From a virus, in the IMG/VR virus record IMGVR_UViG_3300020109_000011, positions 1-64,000 of that record: a stretch of DNA of 64,000 nucleotides. One strand, 5' to 3'. This document shows positions 32,574 through 41,556 of the stretch, piece by piece. A program made the position numbers and the translations under genes. The notes below the pieces were generated by a model. That model was not told where the DNA came from. It worked only from the letters and a program-made list of their open reading frames with translations, and ran no database searches. The first letter of the stretch is position 1. Each line of letters begins with the position of its first letter.

Positions 32574-32731
32574 TCGAGCACTGGATGGAGGAGCGCGCCA
32601 TCGAGGAGAAGGCCATCGGGGAGGCCCGGGACCGGGTCCGCTCCCAGCTGCACCGGGCCGAGAAGGTCCACCAGCAGCTGCACAGCGACGAGGACATCAG
32701 CGACATCCCGCCCCACATGCTCGGCAGGTAA
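32100..32731 (+). CDS. Tail assembly chaperone GT, -1 frameshift product
   Basis: About 210 aa. Shifting by -1 near 32446-32451 (the CGC CCT ACT region of gene G) leads into a frame from 32450 that is open to TAA at 32729-32731. This adds YWADLVRYVGGDIHWRRF, then a helical, Glu/Arg-rich T region ending in DIPPHMLGR. RPYW-x-L-x-R-like joins are usual at T domains. I see no textbook slippery heptamer; CCT can re-pair as CCC, so the exact slip codon is uncertain. No independent start with a ribosome site precedes the T region. Confidence 0.6.
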
Positions 32732-32746
32732 CCGCAGGTCAGGGCC

Positions 32747-32755
32747 GGTTGACAC
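32747..32755 (-). promoter_or_regulatory. Stoperator-like site before the tape measure
   Basis: Exact GGTTGACAC between the chaperone and tape-measure genes. Confidence 0.75.
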
Positions 32756-32803
32756 GGACCGCCCGGACAGGAATGGACGTTCAGGAGAGGAGGCAAGTCG
32801 CCG

Positions 32804-35800
32804 ATGGCCATCGTGGGCACTGCGTTCGTCCGGCTGCGGGTCATCGGCGACAAGCTGAAGAACGACATCTCCCAGGCGACCAAGGACGCCATCCAGGACG
32901 CCTCGCCCGACCTCAACGAGGCCGGGCGGGACGCCGGGCGTGATGTCGGCGATGGGATGGGCGATGGTGTCGAGGAGAGCACCGACCGCGACATGCCCCG
33001 CCGGGGCCAGCGCATCGCCCAGCGGATCAGCGAGGCGATGGCCAAGGCGCTGGCCCCGCTCATCCGGACCAAGGTGGGCGGGGCCTTCGCCCGGGGCTTC
33101 GACCGGATCAGCGACAGCCTGGGCGACCTCGGCAGCCGGGTCTCACCGGTCTTCGAGGGCTTCGGTGACCGGTGGGCCAAGGCCAGCGCGTTCAAGTTCA
33201 AGGGGATCTTCGGGAAGCTGCTGTCCAGCGCCGTAGGCCTGGCCGTGCTCGCGCTCCCGTCCATCCTGTCCTTCATCGGCGTGGCCATCGGCTCGGTCGT
33301 GGCCACGTCGATCACGGCCATCGCAGCGCTGGGCCCGGCCTTCGCCGGGGCCGGGATCGCGGGCGTCGCCGCCTTCTCGGCCGTGATGATCTCCACCAAG
33401 CTGCTGGGCCTGGCCATGAAGTACCCGTCAGACCAACTGACGGACTTCCAGGAGCGCGCGGAACGCTTCCGGGGCACCATCGCCCGGCCGATCCAGGCGG
33501 GGCTGCTGTCGGGCCTCAACGCGGCCATGCGCATCGCCCAGCCCGTGGTGAACGCCCTCCAGCCGCAGCTGACCCGGCTGGGCATGGCGGCCGGGGACGT
33601 GGCCATCGGCTTCGCCGACGCCATGCGTCAGGGCGCCAACATGGAGCGCCTGGGCCGGATCCTGGACACGAACAACCAGTTCATCACCGACGCAGGCGGT
33701 GGCATCAGCAAGCTGGGCCAGGCCTTCGTCATCGTGCTGGACGCCCTGCGGCCGATCACCACCGAGATCGGGCAGATGATCGGCCAGCTGGGGGACTTCG
33801 CCCTGCGCTCGGCCGAGGCCGGGTCGGCCAGCGGCGGGTTGGCAGCCGGGGTCGAGCGCTACTGGCGGGCCTTCACCTACTTCGTCGGCATCCTGGTGGA
33901 CTACGCCAAGGGCATCGGCAACATCTTCAGCGCGGCCAGCCAGGCCAGCGGCGGGATGCTCCAGAACCTCCAGGCCAACGCGGACGCCTTCAACCGCTGG
34001 ACCGGGGACCCGGCCAACCAGGAGCGGATGGTCGGCTTCTTCGAGCGGATGCGCACCGCCGCAGGTCAGGTCTTCGACCTGCTCCAGCGCATCGGCGGGG
34101 CCTCCATCCGGGGCCTGGAGGGCACGAACATCGAGCGCTTCACGGGCGCCATCGAGGGCCTGATTGCGATGGGCGCGCCCATCGCCACGATGTTCTCGCA
34201 GATCAAGGAGGCGGCCGGGCCGTCCCTCCAGAACGCGCTCAACAACTTCACCACGATGATGGTCCACCTGGCCGAGTCCGGCGTGCTCACCGTCGTGGCC
34301 GACGCCCTGAGCATGGTCTTCGAGGCCATCTCGATGCTGCTGGCCATCCCGGGCATCGGTCAGCTGCTGGCGCTGGCCGCCGGGGCGCTGGCCATCTTCA
34401 AGGCCCTGAGCCTGCTGTGGACCCTGCTCGGGCCCGTCGTGCGGATCCTGATCCTGCTGGTGCAGGTCGTCGGTGGCGCGCTGGTCGCGGCCTTCGGCTG
34501 GATCCCGGTGATTATCGGCCTGGTCGTCGCGGCGCTGATCTGGTTCTTCACCCAGACCGAGATCGGCCGACAGATCATCGAGGCGGTCTGGAACGCCATC
34601 GTGGCGGCCTTCAACTGGGCCAAGGACGCGATCATGACCGCGCTGGAGGCGGTCTGGGGCTTCCTCCAGGAGACCTGGGACGTGATCTCCACGGTGGCGC
34701 AGGCCATCTGGGGGGTCGTGTCAACCGTCTTCGGCGCGATCCGGGACTTCTTCGTCACGGTCTTCACGGCCATCTGGAACGTGGTCTCGACCTACTTCAA
34801 CATCGTCTGGACCGTCGTCAGCACGGTGATGAACGCGATCTGGACCGTGATCAGCACGATCCTGAACGTGATCTGGGTGATCTACCGGACGATCATCATG
34901 ACCATCGTCGCCTTCGTGGTGGCCTACTTCCAGCTGATGTGGGGCGTGATCTCCACGGTCATGCAGGCCATCTGGCTGGTCATCAGCACCATCTGGGAGG
35001 CCATCTGGGGCTTCCTGGAGCCGATCATCTCGGCCATCTGGGAGTTCATCGTCGGGGCCTGGGAGGCCATCTCCGGAGCCATCAGCACGGCGATGGAGTT
35101 CGTGTGGGGCGTCATCTCCGGGGTCTGGAACCGGATCTGGGGCTTCATCAGCGGGATCCTCGGAGCCATCGGCGGCTTCATCTCCAGCGTGTGGAGCAGC
35201 GTCGCGGACTCGGTCGGCGGCTTCGTCTCCCGGATCTGGGAGCGGGTGCGCGACGGCTTCAACACCGTGGTGGACTTCATCCGGGGCATCCCGGGCCGGG
35301 TGATCGGGCTGGCCGGGGACTTCCTGTCGGCCGGTGGCCGGATCATCTCCGGGCTCATGGACGGCATCGCCGAGGGGATCAACGCCGCCGGGGACTTCGC
35401 GCGGTCGGTGGTCAACCGCATCATCGACTTCCTGAACTCGGCCTTCATCGACGGTCTGAACGACCTACTGGAGTTCACCATCCCGGTGCCCGGCCTCCCG
35501 GACATCAACATCAACCCACCGGACATCCCACGCATCCCCCGCCTGGCCAAGGGCGGCACCATCTCCCCGACGACGGGCGGCACGCTGGCGCTCATCGCCG
35601 AGGCCGGGCGCTCCGAGCGTGTCGAGCCGCTGGACCCCCAGGGCCTGTCCCGGCGCGACCGCGCGATGATCGACCTGCTGGCGGGCAGCGCTGGCGCGGG
35701 TGCGAACGTGCAGGTCTACATCGGCACGCGCGAGCTCACCGAGCTCGTGGACTTCGTGGTCGAGGACCGCGAGGAGCGGCTGGCCGACCGCATCCTGACC

Positions 35801-35815
35801 GGGACGAAGGGGTAG
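32804..35815 (+). CDS. Tape measure protein
   Basis: 1003 aa from ATG 32804, with GGAGAGGAGG upstream. A helical N-terminal third contains DMPRRGQRIAQRISEAM. Hydrophobic stretches near 145-205 and 490-590 and a Trp-rich heptad-like zone (about 590-800, repeats of IW-x-x-(V/I)-ST) are typical. The C-terminus has IPRLAKGGTISPTTGGTLALIAEAGRSE, the usual tail-tip-proximal segment. At about 0.15 nm per residue the tail would be near 150 nm. No lytic transglycosylase or peptidase domain is evident. A site lies inside at 34718. Confidence 0.85.
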   Translation: MAIVGTAFVRLRVIGDKLKNDISQATKDAIQDASPDLNEAGRDAGRDVGDGMGDGVEESTDRDMPRRGQRIAQRISEAMAKALAPLIRTKVGGAFARGFDRISDSLGDLGSRVSPVFEGFGDRWAKASAFKFKGIFGKLLSSAVGLAVLALPSILSFIGVAIGSVVATSITAIAALGPAFAGAGIAGVAAFSAVMISTKLLGLAMKYPSDQLTDFQERAERFRGTIARPIQAGLLSGLNAAMRIAQPVVNALQPQLTRLGMAAGDVAIGFADAMRQGANMERLGRILDTNNQFITDAGGGISKLGQAFVIVLDALRPITTEIGQMIGQLGDFALRSAEAGSASGGLAAGVERYWRAFTYFVGILVDYAKGIGNIFSAASQASGGMLQNLQANADAFNRWTGDPANQERMVGFFERMRTAAGQVFDLLQRIGGASIRGLEGTNIERFTGAIEGLIAMGAPIATMFSQIKEAAGPSLQNALNNFTTMMVHLAESGVLTVVADALSMVFEAISMLLAIPGIGQLLALAAGALAIFKALSLLWTLLGPVVRILILLVQVVGGALVAAFGWIPVIIGLVVAALIWFFTQTEIGRQIIEAVWNAIVAAFNWAKDAIMTALEAVWGFLQETWDVISTVAQAIWGVVSTVFGAIRDFFVTVFTAIWNVVSTYFNIVWTVVSTVMNAIWTVISTILNVIWVIYRTIIMTIVAFVVAYFQLMWGVISTVMQAIWLVISTIWEAIWGFLEPIISAIWEFIVGAWEAISGAISTAMEFVWGVISGVWNRIWGFISGILGAIGGFISSVWSSVADSVGGFVSRIWERVRDGFNTVVDFIRGIPGRVIGLAGDFLSAGGRIISGLMDGIAEGINAAGDFARSVVNRIIDFLNSAFIDGLNDLLEFTIPVPGLPDININPPDIPRIPRLAKGGTISPTTGGTLALIAEAGRSERVEPLDPQGLSRRDRAMIDLLAGSAGAGANVQVYIGTRELTELVDFVVEDREERLADRILTGTKG
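34718..34726 (+). promoter_or_regulatory. Stoperator-like site in the tape measure gene
   Basis: Exact GTGTCAACC. Confidence 0.65.
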
Positions 35816-35818
35816 CGC

Positions 35819-38038
35819 GTGGCCAAGGCCCTGACCGCCCAGCCGGACGTGATGCGCGGCCTGGTCCGCCTCGCGGCCCAGGGGGCGCCTCCGGGTGCGG
35901 GCATCATCACCCGTCGCACCGGGCGCCAGGTGGACACCATCCGGGGCGGCGTCTTCCCCATCACCGGGACCGGCGGCACGATCATCACCGACGCCGAGGC
36001 CCACTTCGGCAACGAGCTCGTGTACCGCCTGGTTGACACGCCGACCGACCGGTACATCGGCAGCAACCGGGTCCTGAACCCGAAGGCCGCCACCGGGGTG
36101 GCCAACGTGACCAGCGGCCCCAGCCGCACGGTGACCCGCGAGACGGATCCGCTGCTGGCGCCCCCGCGCGACGCGGTCACGTCCTTCAAGGTCGGCCCGC
36201 ACCCGACCGCGCCCACCTGGTGGACCGTCGAGGACCGGCTGCTGCTCTCGATGCTGCCCAGCGGCTTCGGTCCCGGCCGCTGGTACGTCTCCGGCCAGCT
36301 GCGCTACGACAGCCCCGACATCTGGCTGTGGGACGACGCCAAGGCCGCAGGGTCCTGGCAGACGGTGAAGGACAAGGGCACCTGGCAGCAGGTCAAGGCG
36401 TCGAACTCGCCGCTGGCCGGGCAGCCCTTCGCCAGCCTGTTCGCCACCGTGCTGGGCCCGGCCAAGACCACCCAGGAGCGGCGCCGCAACCTGGCCACCG
36501 ACCCGCGCGTGGTCAGCGCCAGCCTGTGGATGAACTACGCCGGGGTCGGCGGCGCGGTCACCGCCTCCAAGCCCACCAGTGGTGGCCCGACGGCCGGGCT
36601 GCCCAACTACCGGCGGCTCCAGTGGACGACGGCGCCGACCAGCCAGGGCGGGCTGGTCCTGCACAACGCCACGGGTGCTCGGTTCGTCACCGAGCCTGGC
36701 GGGAAGCTGACCATCGGCTGCTGGGTGCGCTCCAGCGTGGCCAAGAACCTGACCATCCGGGCGGACTACCGCAACGCGGCAGACAGCGCCGGGGTCGGCT
36801 CGGCCGAGTCCGCTCCCATCGCGGTCGCCGCGAACACCTGGACCTGGATCAAGGCCACCCTGACCACCCCCGCCGGGGGCTACCGGGCGGTCCCCACCGT
36901 CTACGACGCGCCTACCGCTGCACGCTGGGCGGTCGGGAACACCCTGGACGGTGCCGGGCTGTTGGTCGAGTCCGGCGAGACCAGCGGCGACTACTTCGAC
37001 GCCACGGCGGCGGCAACGGGCCCGGTGACCTACGCCTGGGCGGGAACGGTGGACGCGAGCGCCAGCATCCAGAACGTCCTGGACTACCCGACCCACGTGG
37101 TGCCCTTCCAGATCCTCGGCGTGCAGGCCGGGGACAACGGCGGCTGGGCGACCTTCCAGGGCGTCGTGGAGGTCCCTGCGGGTACCCCGGCCAACTCCCG
37201 GCTGGCCTTCCTGTCCGGGAAGGTCACGCGCGAGGCCACGGTCACCTGGTGGCTGTCCACGTTCATGGCCTGCCCCGAGGCCGAGGCCCTGCACGGCGGC
37301 GCGATCCTGCCCTACTTCGACGGGGACACGCCGATCAACTCCATCGGCCGCGACCCCGGGGACCGGCTGGCGCCCGGGTACGACTGGCGAGCCCTGAGCG
37401 GCGACGCCGCGATCACCTGGCAGGGCACCCCGAACGCCAGCTGGAGCCAGTTCATCGGCCCCTCGCAGATCTTCGCCGAGGACACCACCTACATCGGGCG
37501 GCCCGACCGGCATCTGCTCCCCCGGGTCCGGATGCCGGTCTACCTGTCCGACCCGGTGGCTCCGCAGCTGGGGCAGTGGTTCGAGCTCATCGAGATGGGC
37601 GACCTGTCCTTCGCCGCACGCCAGCAGCTGTTCGACGTGCTCGGCCGGGGTGCGGCCATCGCTGTCAACCAGAAGCGCGGCTGGGCGACCGGCGAGCTCC
37701 AGCTGATGACCTACACCCTCTCCGAGGCCGAGATCGCGGAGCGGATGTTCGAGAGCGGCCGGATCCTCTACTGGCGCAACCCGGACCCGCGCTTCACCGA
37801 GAACGGCTGGTGGGTCGCCATCGGGAACATCACGCAGGGCCGCGTGGGCCCGCGTGCGGCCTTCCGGCCCGAGCGGCTGTGGCGGGTGCCCTTCGTGCGC
37901 GTCGAGCGTCCTGAGGGCCTGATCAACGCCTCCACCAGCATCGACTGGAACCTGGTGAAGAACAACTACACCTGGCAGCAGCTGCGCGACATGAAGAACG
38001 ACTGGCTGGACGCGGCGCTCACGGGGCCCGGCGCATGA
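35819..38038 (+). CDS. Minor tail protein with CBM-like domain
   Basis: 739 aa from GTG 35819, three bases after the tape-measure stop. The N-terminal part (RQVDTIRGGVFPITGTGG) and the C-terminal part (SQIFAEDTTYIGRPDRHLL, LPRVRMPVYLSDPV) flank a central jelly-roll-like module at about residues 220-400 with RNLATDPRVVSASLW, RRLQWTTAPTSQGGLVLHN and TIGCWVRSSVAKNLTIRADY, a pattern of carbohydrate-binding modules inserted in actinophage minor tail proteins. It is likely a distal-tail or baseplate component in contact with cell-wall sugars. Confidence 0.65.
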   Translation: MAKALTAQPDVMRGLVRLAAQGAPPGAGIITRRTGRQVDTIRGGVFPITGTGGTIITDAEAHFGNELVYRLVDTPTDRYIGSNRVLNPKAATGVANVTSGPSRTVTRETDPLLAPPRDAVTSFKVGPHPTAPTWWTVEDRLLLSMLPSGFGPGRWYVSGQLRYDSPDIWLWDDAKAAGSWQTVKDKGTWQQVKASNSPLAGQPFASLFATVLGPAKTTQERRRNLATDPRVVSASLWMNYAGVGGAVTASKPTSGGPTAGLPNYRRLQWTTAPTSQGGLVLHNATGARFVTEPGGKLTIGCWVRSSVAKNLTIRADYRNAADSAGVGSAESAPIAVAANTWTWIKATLTTPAGGYRAVPTVYDAPTAARWAVGNTLDGAGLLVESGETSGDYFDATAAATGPVTYAWAGTVDASASIQNVLDYPTHVVPFQILGVQAGDNGGWATFQGVVEVPAGTPANSRLAFLSGKVTREATVTWWLSTFMACPEAEALHGGAILPYFDGDTPINSIGRDPGDRLAPGYDWRALSGDAAITWQGTPNASWSQFIGPSQIFAEDTTYIGRPDRHLLPRVRMPVYLSDPVAPQLGQWFELIEMGDLSFAARQQLFDVLGRGAAIAVNQKRGWATGELQLMTYTLSEAEIAERMFESGRILYWRNPDPRFTENGWWVAIGNITQGRVGPRAAFRPERLWRVPFVRVERPEGLINASTSIDWNLVKNNYTWQQLRDMKNDWLDAALTGPGA
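36031..36039 (-). promoter_or_regulatory. Stoperator-like site in a minor tail gene
   Basis: Exact GGTTGACAC, encoding V-D-T-P. Confidence 0.65.
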
Positions 38039-39129
38039 TCCCGCACAGCCAGCTGTTCGGGTCCGCCATGTCCTACTCGCGGACGGTGTTCGCCGAGATG
38101 GACATCCTGAAGGGCGGCGTGGTCCTGGAGAACAACGTGCCGCTGACCGGCGGCTCGGTGTCAACCGACCGGACCCGCAACACTCGGTACGAGGCCAGCG
38201 TCGAGATCGGCATGTACGACTGGGACAGCCTGCCGATCTCCTCGAAGGGCCACCGCATCCGGCTGTGGCACGGCGTGGAGAGCATCGGCGTGCGCGAGCG
38301 CGTGCAGGTCGGCGAGTACCAGGTCTTCAGCTACCGCCGGAACGGCCGTGGGTCGGTGTCAACCACCCTGAAGGGCCTGGAGAACTTCCTGATCGAGTCA
38401 GGCTTCATCCGGCCGCGCACCCCGCCCTACGGGCAGCCGATCATCACCGCGATCAGCGACCTGATCCACGAGGTGCTGCCCGACGCCGAGGTGGTCAACC
38501 TGGCCTCCCAGAACGCCCTGGTGCGCTCCACCGGGGCCTGGGAGAAGGAGCGCTGGGACGAGGCCATCACCGCGATGGCGAAGGGCATCGACGCGGAGGT
38601 CTTCTGCGGGCACGACGGGCGCTTCTACATCGTGGACGCGCCCAACCTGGAGAACCTGGTCGGCCAGTACCAGATCGCGGGCGGCCAGGGCGGCGTGATG
38701 GTCACCGAGGACCGCTCGGACACCCGGGACCAGGTCTACAACGCCGTCAGCGTCTCGGCGAACTCCTCCGACCAGACGGTGCCCCCGCTGTGGGCCTGGG
38801 CCCGGGACAACGACCCGACCAGCCCGACGTACTTCTACGGCGACTACGGCCAGCGCGTCCGGTACTACTCCAGCCAGTTCTTCACCACGACCTCCCAGTG
38901 CCAGGCCTACGCCGACCGGCTGCTGATCGAGTCCCTGGCGCCCAACCAGACCCTGTCCATCGGCTCGGCGCCGATCCCCTTCCTGGAGGCCGGTGACCCC
39001 ATCCGGGTCATCTCCCAGCAGGGCGCGCCGGACGGCACCTTCCTGATCAACAAGACCGCGCTGCCGCTGGGCAACGCCGAGTGGTCCGCCGAGATGCTGA
39101 CCGCTGGCGAGACGGTGGAGGCAGCCTGA
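38035..39129 (+). CDS. Minor tail protein, baseplate hub-like
   Basis: 364 aa from ATG 38035 (ATGA overlap). The sequence SRTVFAEMDILKGGVVLENNVPLTGGSVSTDRTRNTRYEASVEIG, then GHRIRLWHGVESIGVRERVQVGEYQV, is the pattern of the DUF5047-type minor tail proteins of actinophages, with a hub-like part QVYNAVSVSANSSDQT and FLEAGDPIRVISQQG. Position two genes after the tape measure supports a tail-tip hub. Two operator-like sites lie in the first 110 codons. Confidence 0.65.
   Translation: MIPHSQLFGSAMSYSRTVFAEMDILKGGVVLENNVPLTGGSVSTDRTRNTRYEASVEIGMYDWDSLPISSKGHRIRLWHGVESIGVRERVQVGEYQVFSYRRNGRGSVSTTLKGLENFLIESGFIRPRTPPYGQPIITAISDLIHEVLPDAEVVNLASQNALVRSTGAWEKERWDEAITAMAKGIDAEVFCGHDGRFYIVDAPNLENLVGQYQIAGGQGGVMVTEDRSDTRDQVYNAVSVSANSSDQTVPPLWAWARDNDPTSPTYFYGDYGQRVRYYSSQFFTTTSQCQAYADRLLIESLAPNQTLSIGSAPIPFLEAGDPIRVISQQGAPDGTFLINKTALPLGNAEWSAEMLTAGETVEAA
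38158..38166 (+). promoter_or_regulatory. Stoperator-like site in the hub-like gene
   Basis: Exact GTGTCAACC, encoding V-S-T. Confidence 0.65.
38356..38364 (+). promoter_or_regulatory. Second stoperator-like site in the hub-like gene
   Basis: Exact GTGTCAACC, again V-S-T, 198 bp from the previous copy, the closest pair of dispersed sites in the window. Confidence 0.65.
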
Positions 39130-39881
39130 TGCCCGACCTCGGCAACGCCCTGGAGGCACTGTTCTCCGGCGGCGACACGACCATCTTCAAGGCCACCGTG
39201 GACGCATTCGACAGCTTCCAGGGCACCGTGGAGATCCACGTCAACGGGGGCAGCTTCACCGACGTGCCGGTGCTGGCCTCGGCCAACTACTGGGGCATCG
39301 ACATCGGGGACCTGGTCTACGTGATCGGCAAGCAGGGCTGGGGGATGCTCTGCCTGGGCGAGGCCCTGCCCTCGGACCGGCCGCCCGTCGGGGACTCCAG
39401 CGTCTTCACCTGGGACCCCGCTGCGCTCGCGCGCTGGAACGCCAGCCCGGCCACCTGGACCGTGCCCGCCACTGACGAGGTGGTCCTGTCGGCCGCCGTC
39501 CCCGACCGCGCGGCGGTCTACTTCTTCAGCCCCAGCGACCTGACGGCGGCGGGCTGGCCCAACGACGCCGAGCTCGGCTCGTTGAGCTTCAAGCTGGGCG
39601 TCAAGAACCTGGTGCAGAACCCCGAGATGGCCGTGGACTACAGCTACGTGACCATCGGCCTGCACTCCTCGGCCAGCCCGGCGGGGACCTTCGCGCCGAT
39701 GGCCAACCTGTCGGCCGAGTTCCGGGTCTGGATGAGCGGCAACAACGGCTACGTGACGGTCCCGCTGGACTGGTTCGCCCGGCTGATGAACGGCACGGCC
39801 AAGGGCATCTACGTGCGGCCCTCGGGCGGGCACGACCTCACCGTCTACGGCGATGGCGACCTGCGGGTCACCGCGCTGTGA
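39129..39881 (+). CDS. Tail-tip-associated protein, 250 aa
   Basis: ATG 39129 overlaps the previous stop (TGATG). The first 85 residues look like an OB-fold (FKATVDAFDSFQGTVEIHVNGGSFTDVPVLASANYWGIDIGDLVYVIGKQGWGMLCLGE) as in baseplate or puncturing-hub proteins. The remainder is a beta-sandwich with YVTIGLHSSASPAGTF and KGIYVRPSGGHDLTVYGDG. Likely a component of the tail tip. Confidence 0.5.
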   Translation: MPDLGNALEALFSGGDTTIFKATVDAFDSFQGTVEIHVNGGSFTDVPVLASANYWGIDIGDLVYVIGKQGWGMLCLGEALPSDRPPVGDSSVFTWDPAALARWNASPATWTVPATDEVVLSAAVPDRAAVYFFSPSDLTAAGWPNDAELGSLSFKLGVKNLVQNPEMAVDYSYVTIGLHSSASPAGTFAPMANLSAEFRVWMSGNNGYVTVPLDWFARLMNGTAKGIYVRPSGGHDLTVYGDGDLRVTAL

Positions 39882-39916
39882 CACCCTGAACGCACCGTGA
39901 CACGAAGGAGACCGTG

Positions 39917-40699
39917 GTGAAGCTGCTGGACGCCGCCGAGGTGGAGTGGGCCGCCCGAGGCAACTGGGAGCGCGGCTGGGACGGGGACACCCGGTCGTGC
40001 AGTGGGATCCACGTCTACCTGTCCGAGTGCGACCCGGATGTGACCGCCGACGTGATCAACACCGAGGGGACCGACTGCGGCTACCGCGTCATCCCCTTCG
40101 GCATCGTGGCCACGATGGAGCGGACCGTCCGTGCGTCCAAGGACGACGACGACGAGTGGCTGGCCCGCACGCTGAAGGAGGCCGCCGAGATCCCGGTCTC
40201 GCGCGGCCTGCTGGTGCGCCAGGGCATGGGCAACGCGGTGGGGGAGACCTGGATCGGCAGCCCCGCCGGGCACGAGGTCCCCGCGCCCGTGCTCACCGAC
40301 AACGCGGCCGTGGCCACGGCGGTCAGCGACGGCCGCCGGGAGTTCTTCCAGCGGACCCTGGGCCTCCAGCCGATCCTGCACGTCAACCCGGGCAACGCCC
40401 TGACGCTGAAGAACGCCGGGGTGCTCCAGCTGGACCCGACGACCGGCGACGACCGCACGGTCTGGGGCGACCCGGTGGTCATCTCCGAGGGCTACTACGA
40501 CATCCCCGACCTGTCGGCGGTGCCGCTGGCCTTCTGGACCGGGCCGATCAAGATCAAGCTGTCCGATGTCAACCGCGAGGAGGTCGCGCGGGCCATCCGG
40601 CAGAACAAGGCCATGCACCAGGCCACGATGCTCGCGGCCATCGACTTCCTGCCCTGCTCCATCGTGCGCATCGGCCCCGCGCCTGCCCCGGAGGGGTGA
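39917..40699 (+). CDS. Hypothetical protein, 260 aa, end of the tail operon
   Basis: GTG 39917 is preferred over GTG 39914 because AAGGAG (39905-39910) then has a 6-base spacer. The C-terminal part is orderly (DPTTGDDRTVWGDPVVISEGYYDIPDLSAVPLAFWTGPIKIKL, then EVARAIRQNKAMHQATMLAAIDF), and looks like a conserved domain I cannot name. The N-terminal part, with WERGWDGDTRSCSGIHVYLSECDPD, also looks structured. There is no signal or TM segment. Confidence 0.6.
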   Translation: MKLLDAAEVEWAARGNWERGWDGDTRSCSGIHVYLSECDPDVTADVINTEGTDCGYRVIPFGIVATMERTVRASKDDDDEWLARTLKEAAEIPVSRGLLVRQGMGNAVGETWIGSPAGHEVPAPVLTDNAAVATAVSDGRREFFQRTLGLQPILHVNPGNALTLKNAGVLQLDPTTGDDRTVWGDPVVISEGYYDIPDLSAVPLAFWTGPIKIKLSDVNREEVARAIRQNKAMHQATMLAAIDFLPCSIVRIGPAPAPEG

Positions 40700-40713
40700 A
40701 CGGCCCCGGGCTG

Positions 40714-40739
40714 TTGAGTCCGACGGCTATTCTCAGACC
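40714..40739 (+). promoter_or_regulatory. Leaderless promoter, TTGAGT-8-TATTCT-6-ATG
   Basis: TTGAGT 40714-40719, TATTCT 40728-40733, six bases, ATG 40740. Proximal box only and degenerate; same spacing as at 3547. Confidence 0.6.
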
Positions 40740-41039
40740 ATGACCGGCAAGATCGAGCTCCGTGAGCCCCCGCCCCGGGTCGCCACCGGGCGGCGGCCGA
40801 TCATGCAGCTGGACGCCGCCATCCTGCGGGTCGCCACCGAGCACGCGCGGCGACCGGTGGAGATCGCGTCCTTCCTGCGGGACAACGGCCACGCCGGGCT
40901 GACCACGCAGCGCGTCGCCAGCCGCCTGAAGGCCCTGGTGGCCCGTGGGCTGGCCGAGCGCATCAAGCCGGTCGGTGGGCCCGCCAACGGGCCAGGGACG
41001 AGCCTCTACAAGGCGGTGAAGCAGGACGGCGGTGGGTGA
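40740..41039 (+). CDS. Winged-helix DNA-binding protein, regulator candidate
   Basis: 99 aa, leaderless ATG 40740. Residues 25-90 form a clear winged helix: LDAAILRVATEHARRPVEIASFLRDNG (helices 1-2), TTQRVASRLKALVARGLAERI (recognition helix 3 and the start of the wing) and SLYKAV. It sits at the junction of the rightward late arm and the leftward arm and has its own promoter of the class carrying the operator-like box. That makes it a candidate to bind GTGTCAACC, but no binding evidence is visible and many phages carry unrelated winged-helix proteins. Confidence 0.65.
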   Translation: MTGKIELREPPPRVATGRRPIMQLDAAILRVATEHARRPVEIASFLRDNGHAGLTTQRVASRLKALVARGLAERIKPVGGPANGPGTSLYKAVKQDGGG

Positions 41040-41556
41040 GGTCGGCCTGCGCCAGGTCCGGGACGGTGCGCGCGTGCTGCGCTTCCACGCCCGGGTCCTC
41101 GGTGCAGGCACCTCCCAGCGCGGGTCGGTGCCCCGCTGGTCGGAGCTCGTGGTCTACCAGCTGACCGACGGGACCTACCTGATCTCGAAGATCGGGCGCT
41201 CCACCGTGGCCCACCGGCCGGACTGCCTGCGTGTCAACCACCGGATGGTCACCTGGGGGTCGGCCCAGTCCTCGGACGAGTTCATCGGCCCCCGGAGCCC
41301 CTGCCCTGACTGCTGCCCCGACGTGGAGCACATGGCGGTCAGCACGCGGCTGGAGATCGACCGCTACCGGGCCATCGCCGCCCCGACAGCAGAGAGGGTC
41401 GCCCAGTCCCTCACCGGGGACCGGGCGACCCTCCTGATGCCTCAGCTGGTCAGCACCGTGCTCGCGCAGTGCGCTCAGGCGGACCCGTGCTTCGCCAGGT
41501 ACGCGGACGCGGCCATCGAGCCGAACCCCTTGGAGAAGACCACCCGCACCGGGTAG
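41032..41556 (+). CDS. Hypothetical protein with zinc-ligand-like cysteines, 174 aa
   Basis: GTG 41032 overlaps the end of the winged-helix gene. A beta-rich part (SELVVYQLTDGTYLISKIGRSTVAHRPDC) and PCPDCCPD suggest a small metal-binding domain, possibly with the C and H of AHRPDC. The last 50 residues cover a hairpin (41394-41433) and then overlap the convergent leftward gene, so the true 3' end is less certain. Confidence 0.5.
   Translation: MGEVGLRQVRDGARVLRFHARVLGAGTSQRGSVPRWSELVVYQLTDGTYLISKIGRSTVAHRPDCLRVNHRMVTWGSAQSSDEFIGPRSPCPDCCPDVEHMAVSTRLEIDRYRAIAAPTAERVAQSLTGDRATLLMPQLVSTVLAQCAQADPCFARYADAAIEPNPLEKTTRTG
41231..41239 (+). promoter_or_regulatory. Stoperator-like site in the 41032 gene
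   Basis: Exact GTGTCAACC. Confidence 0.65.
41394..41433 (-). terminator. Leftward terminator inside a rightward gene
   Basis: Perfect 11-bp stem (41394-41404 with 41423-41433), 41 bases past the stop of the leftward gene at 41475, but within the coding frame of the rightward 41032 gene. Confidence 0.6.

Noticed and set aside
34680-35150. Periodic Trp-rich zone of the tape measure as a DNA repeat
   Set aside because: The repeat is at protein level (ST-x-x-x-x-IW pattern), usual for tape measures; the DNA copies are too diverged.
37660-37669. CTGTCAACC and similar near-matches (also 40566, 54512, 52887)
   Set aside because: One or more mismatches; left out of the count of exact sites because chance and codon use can explain them.
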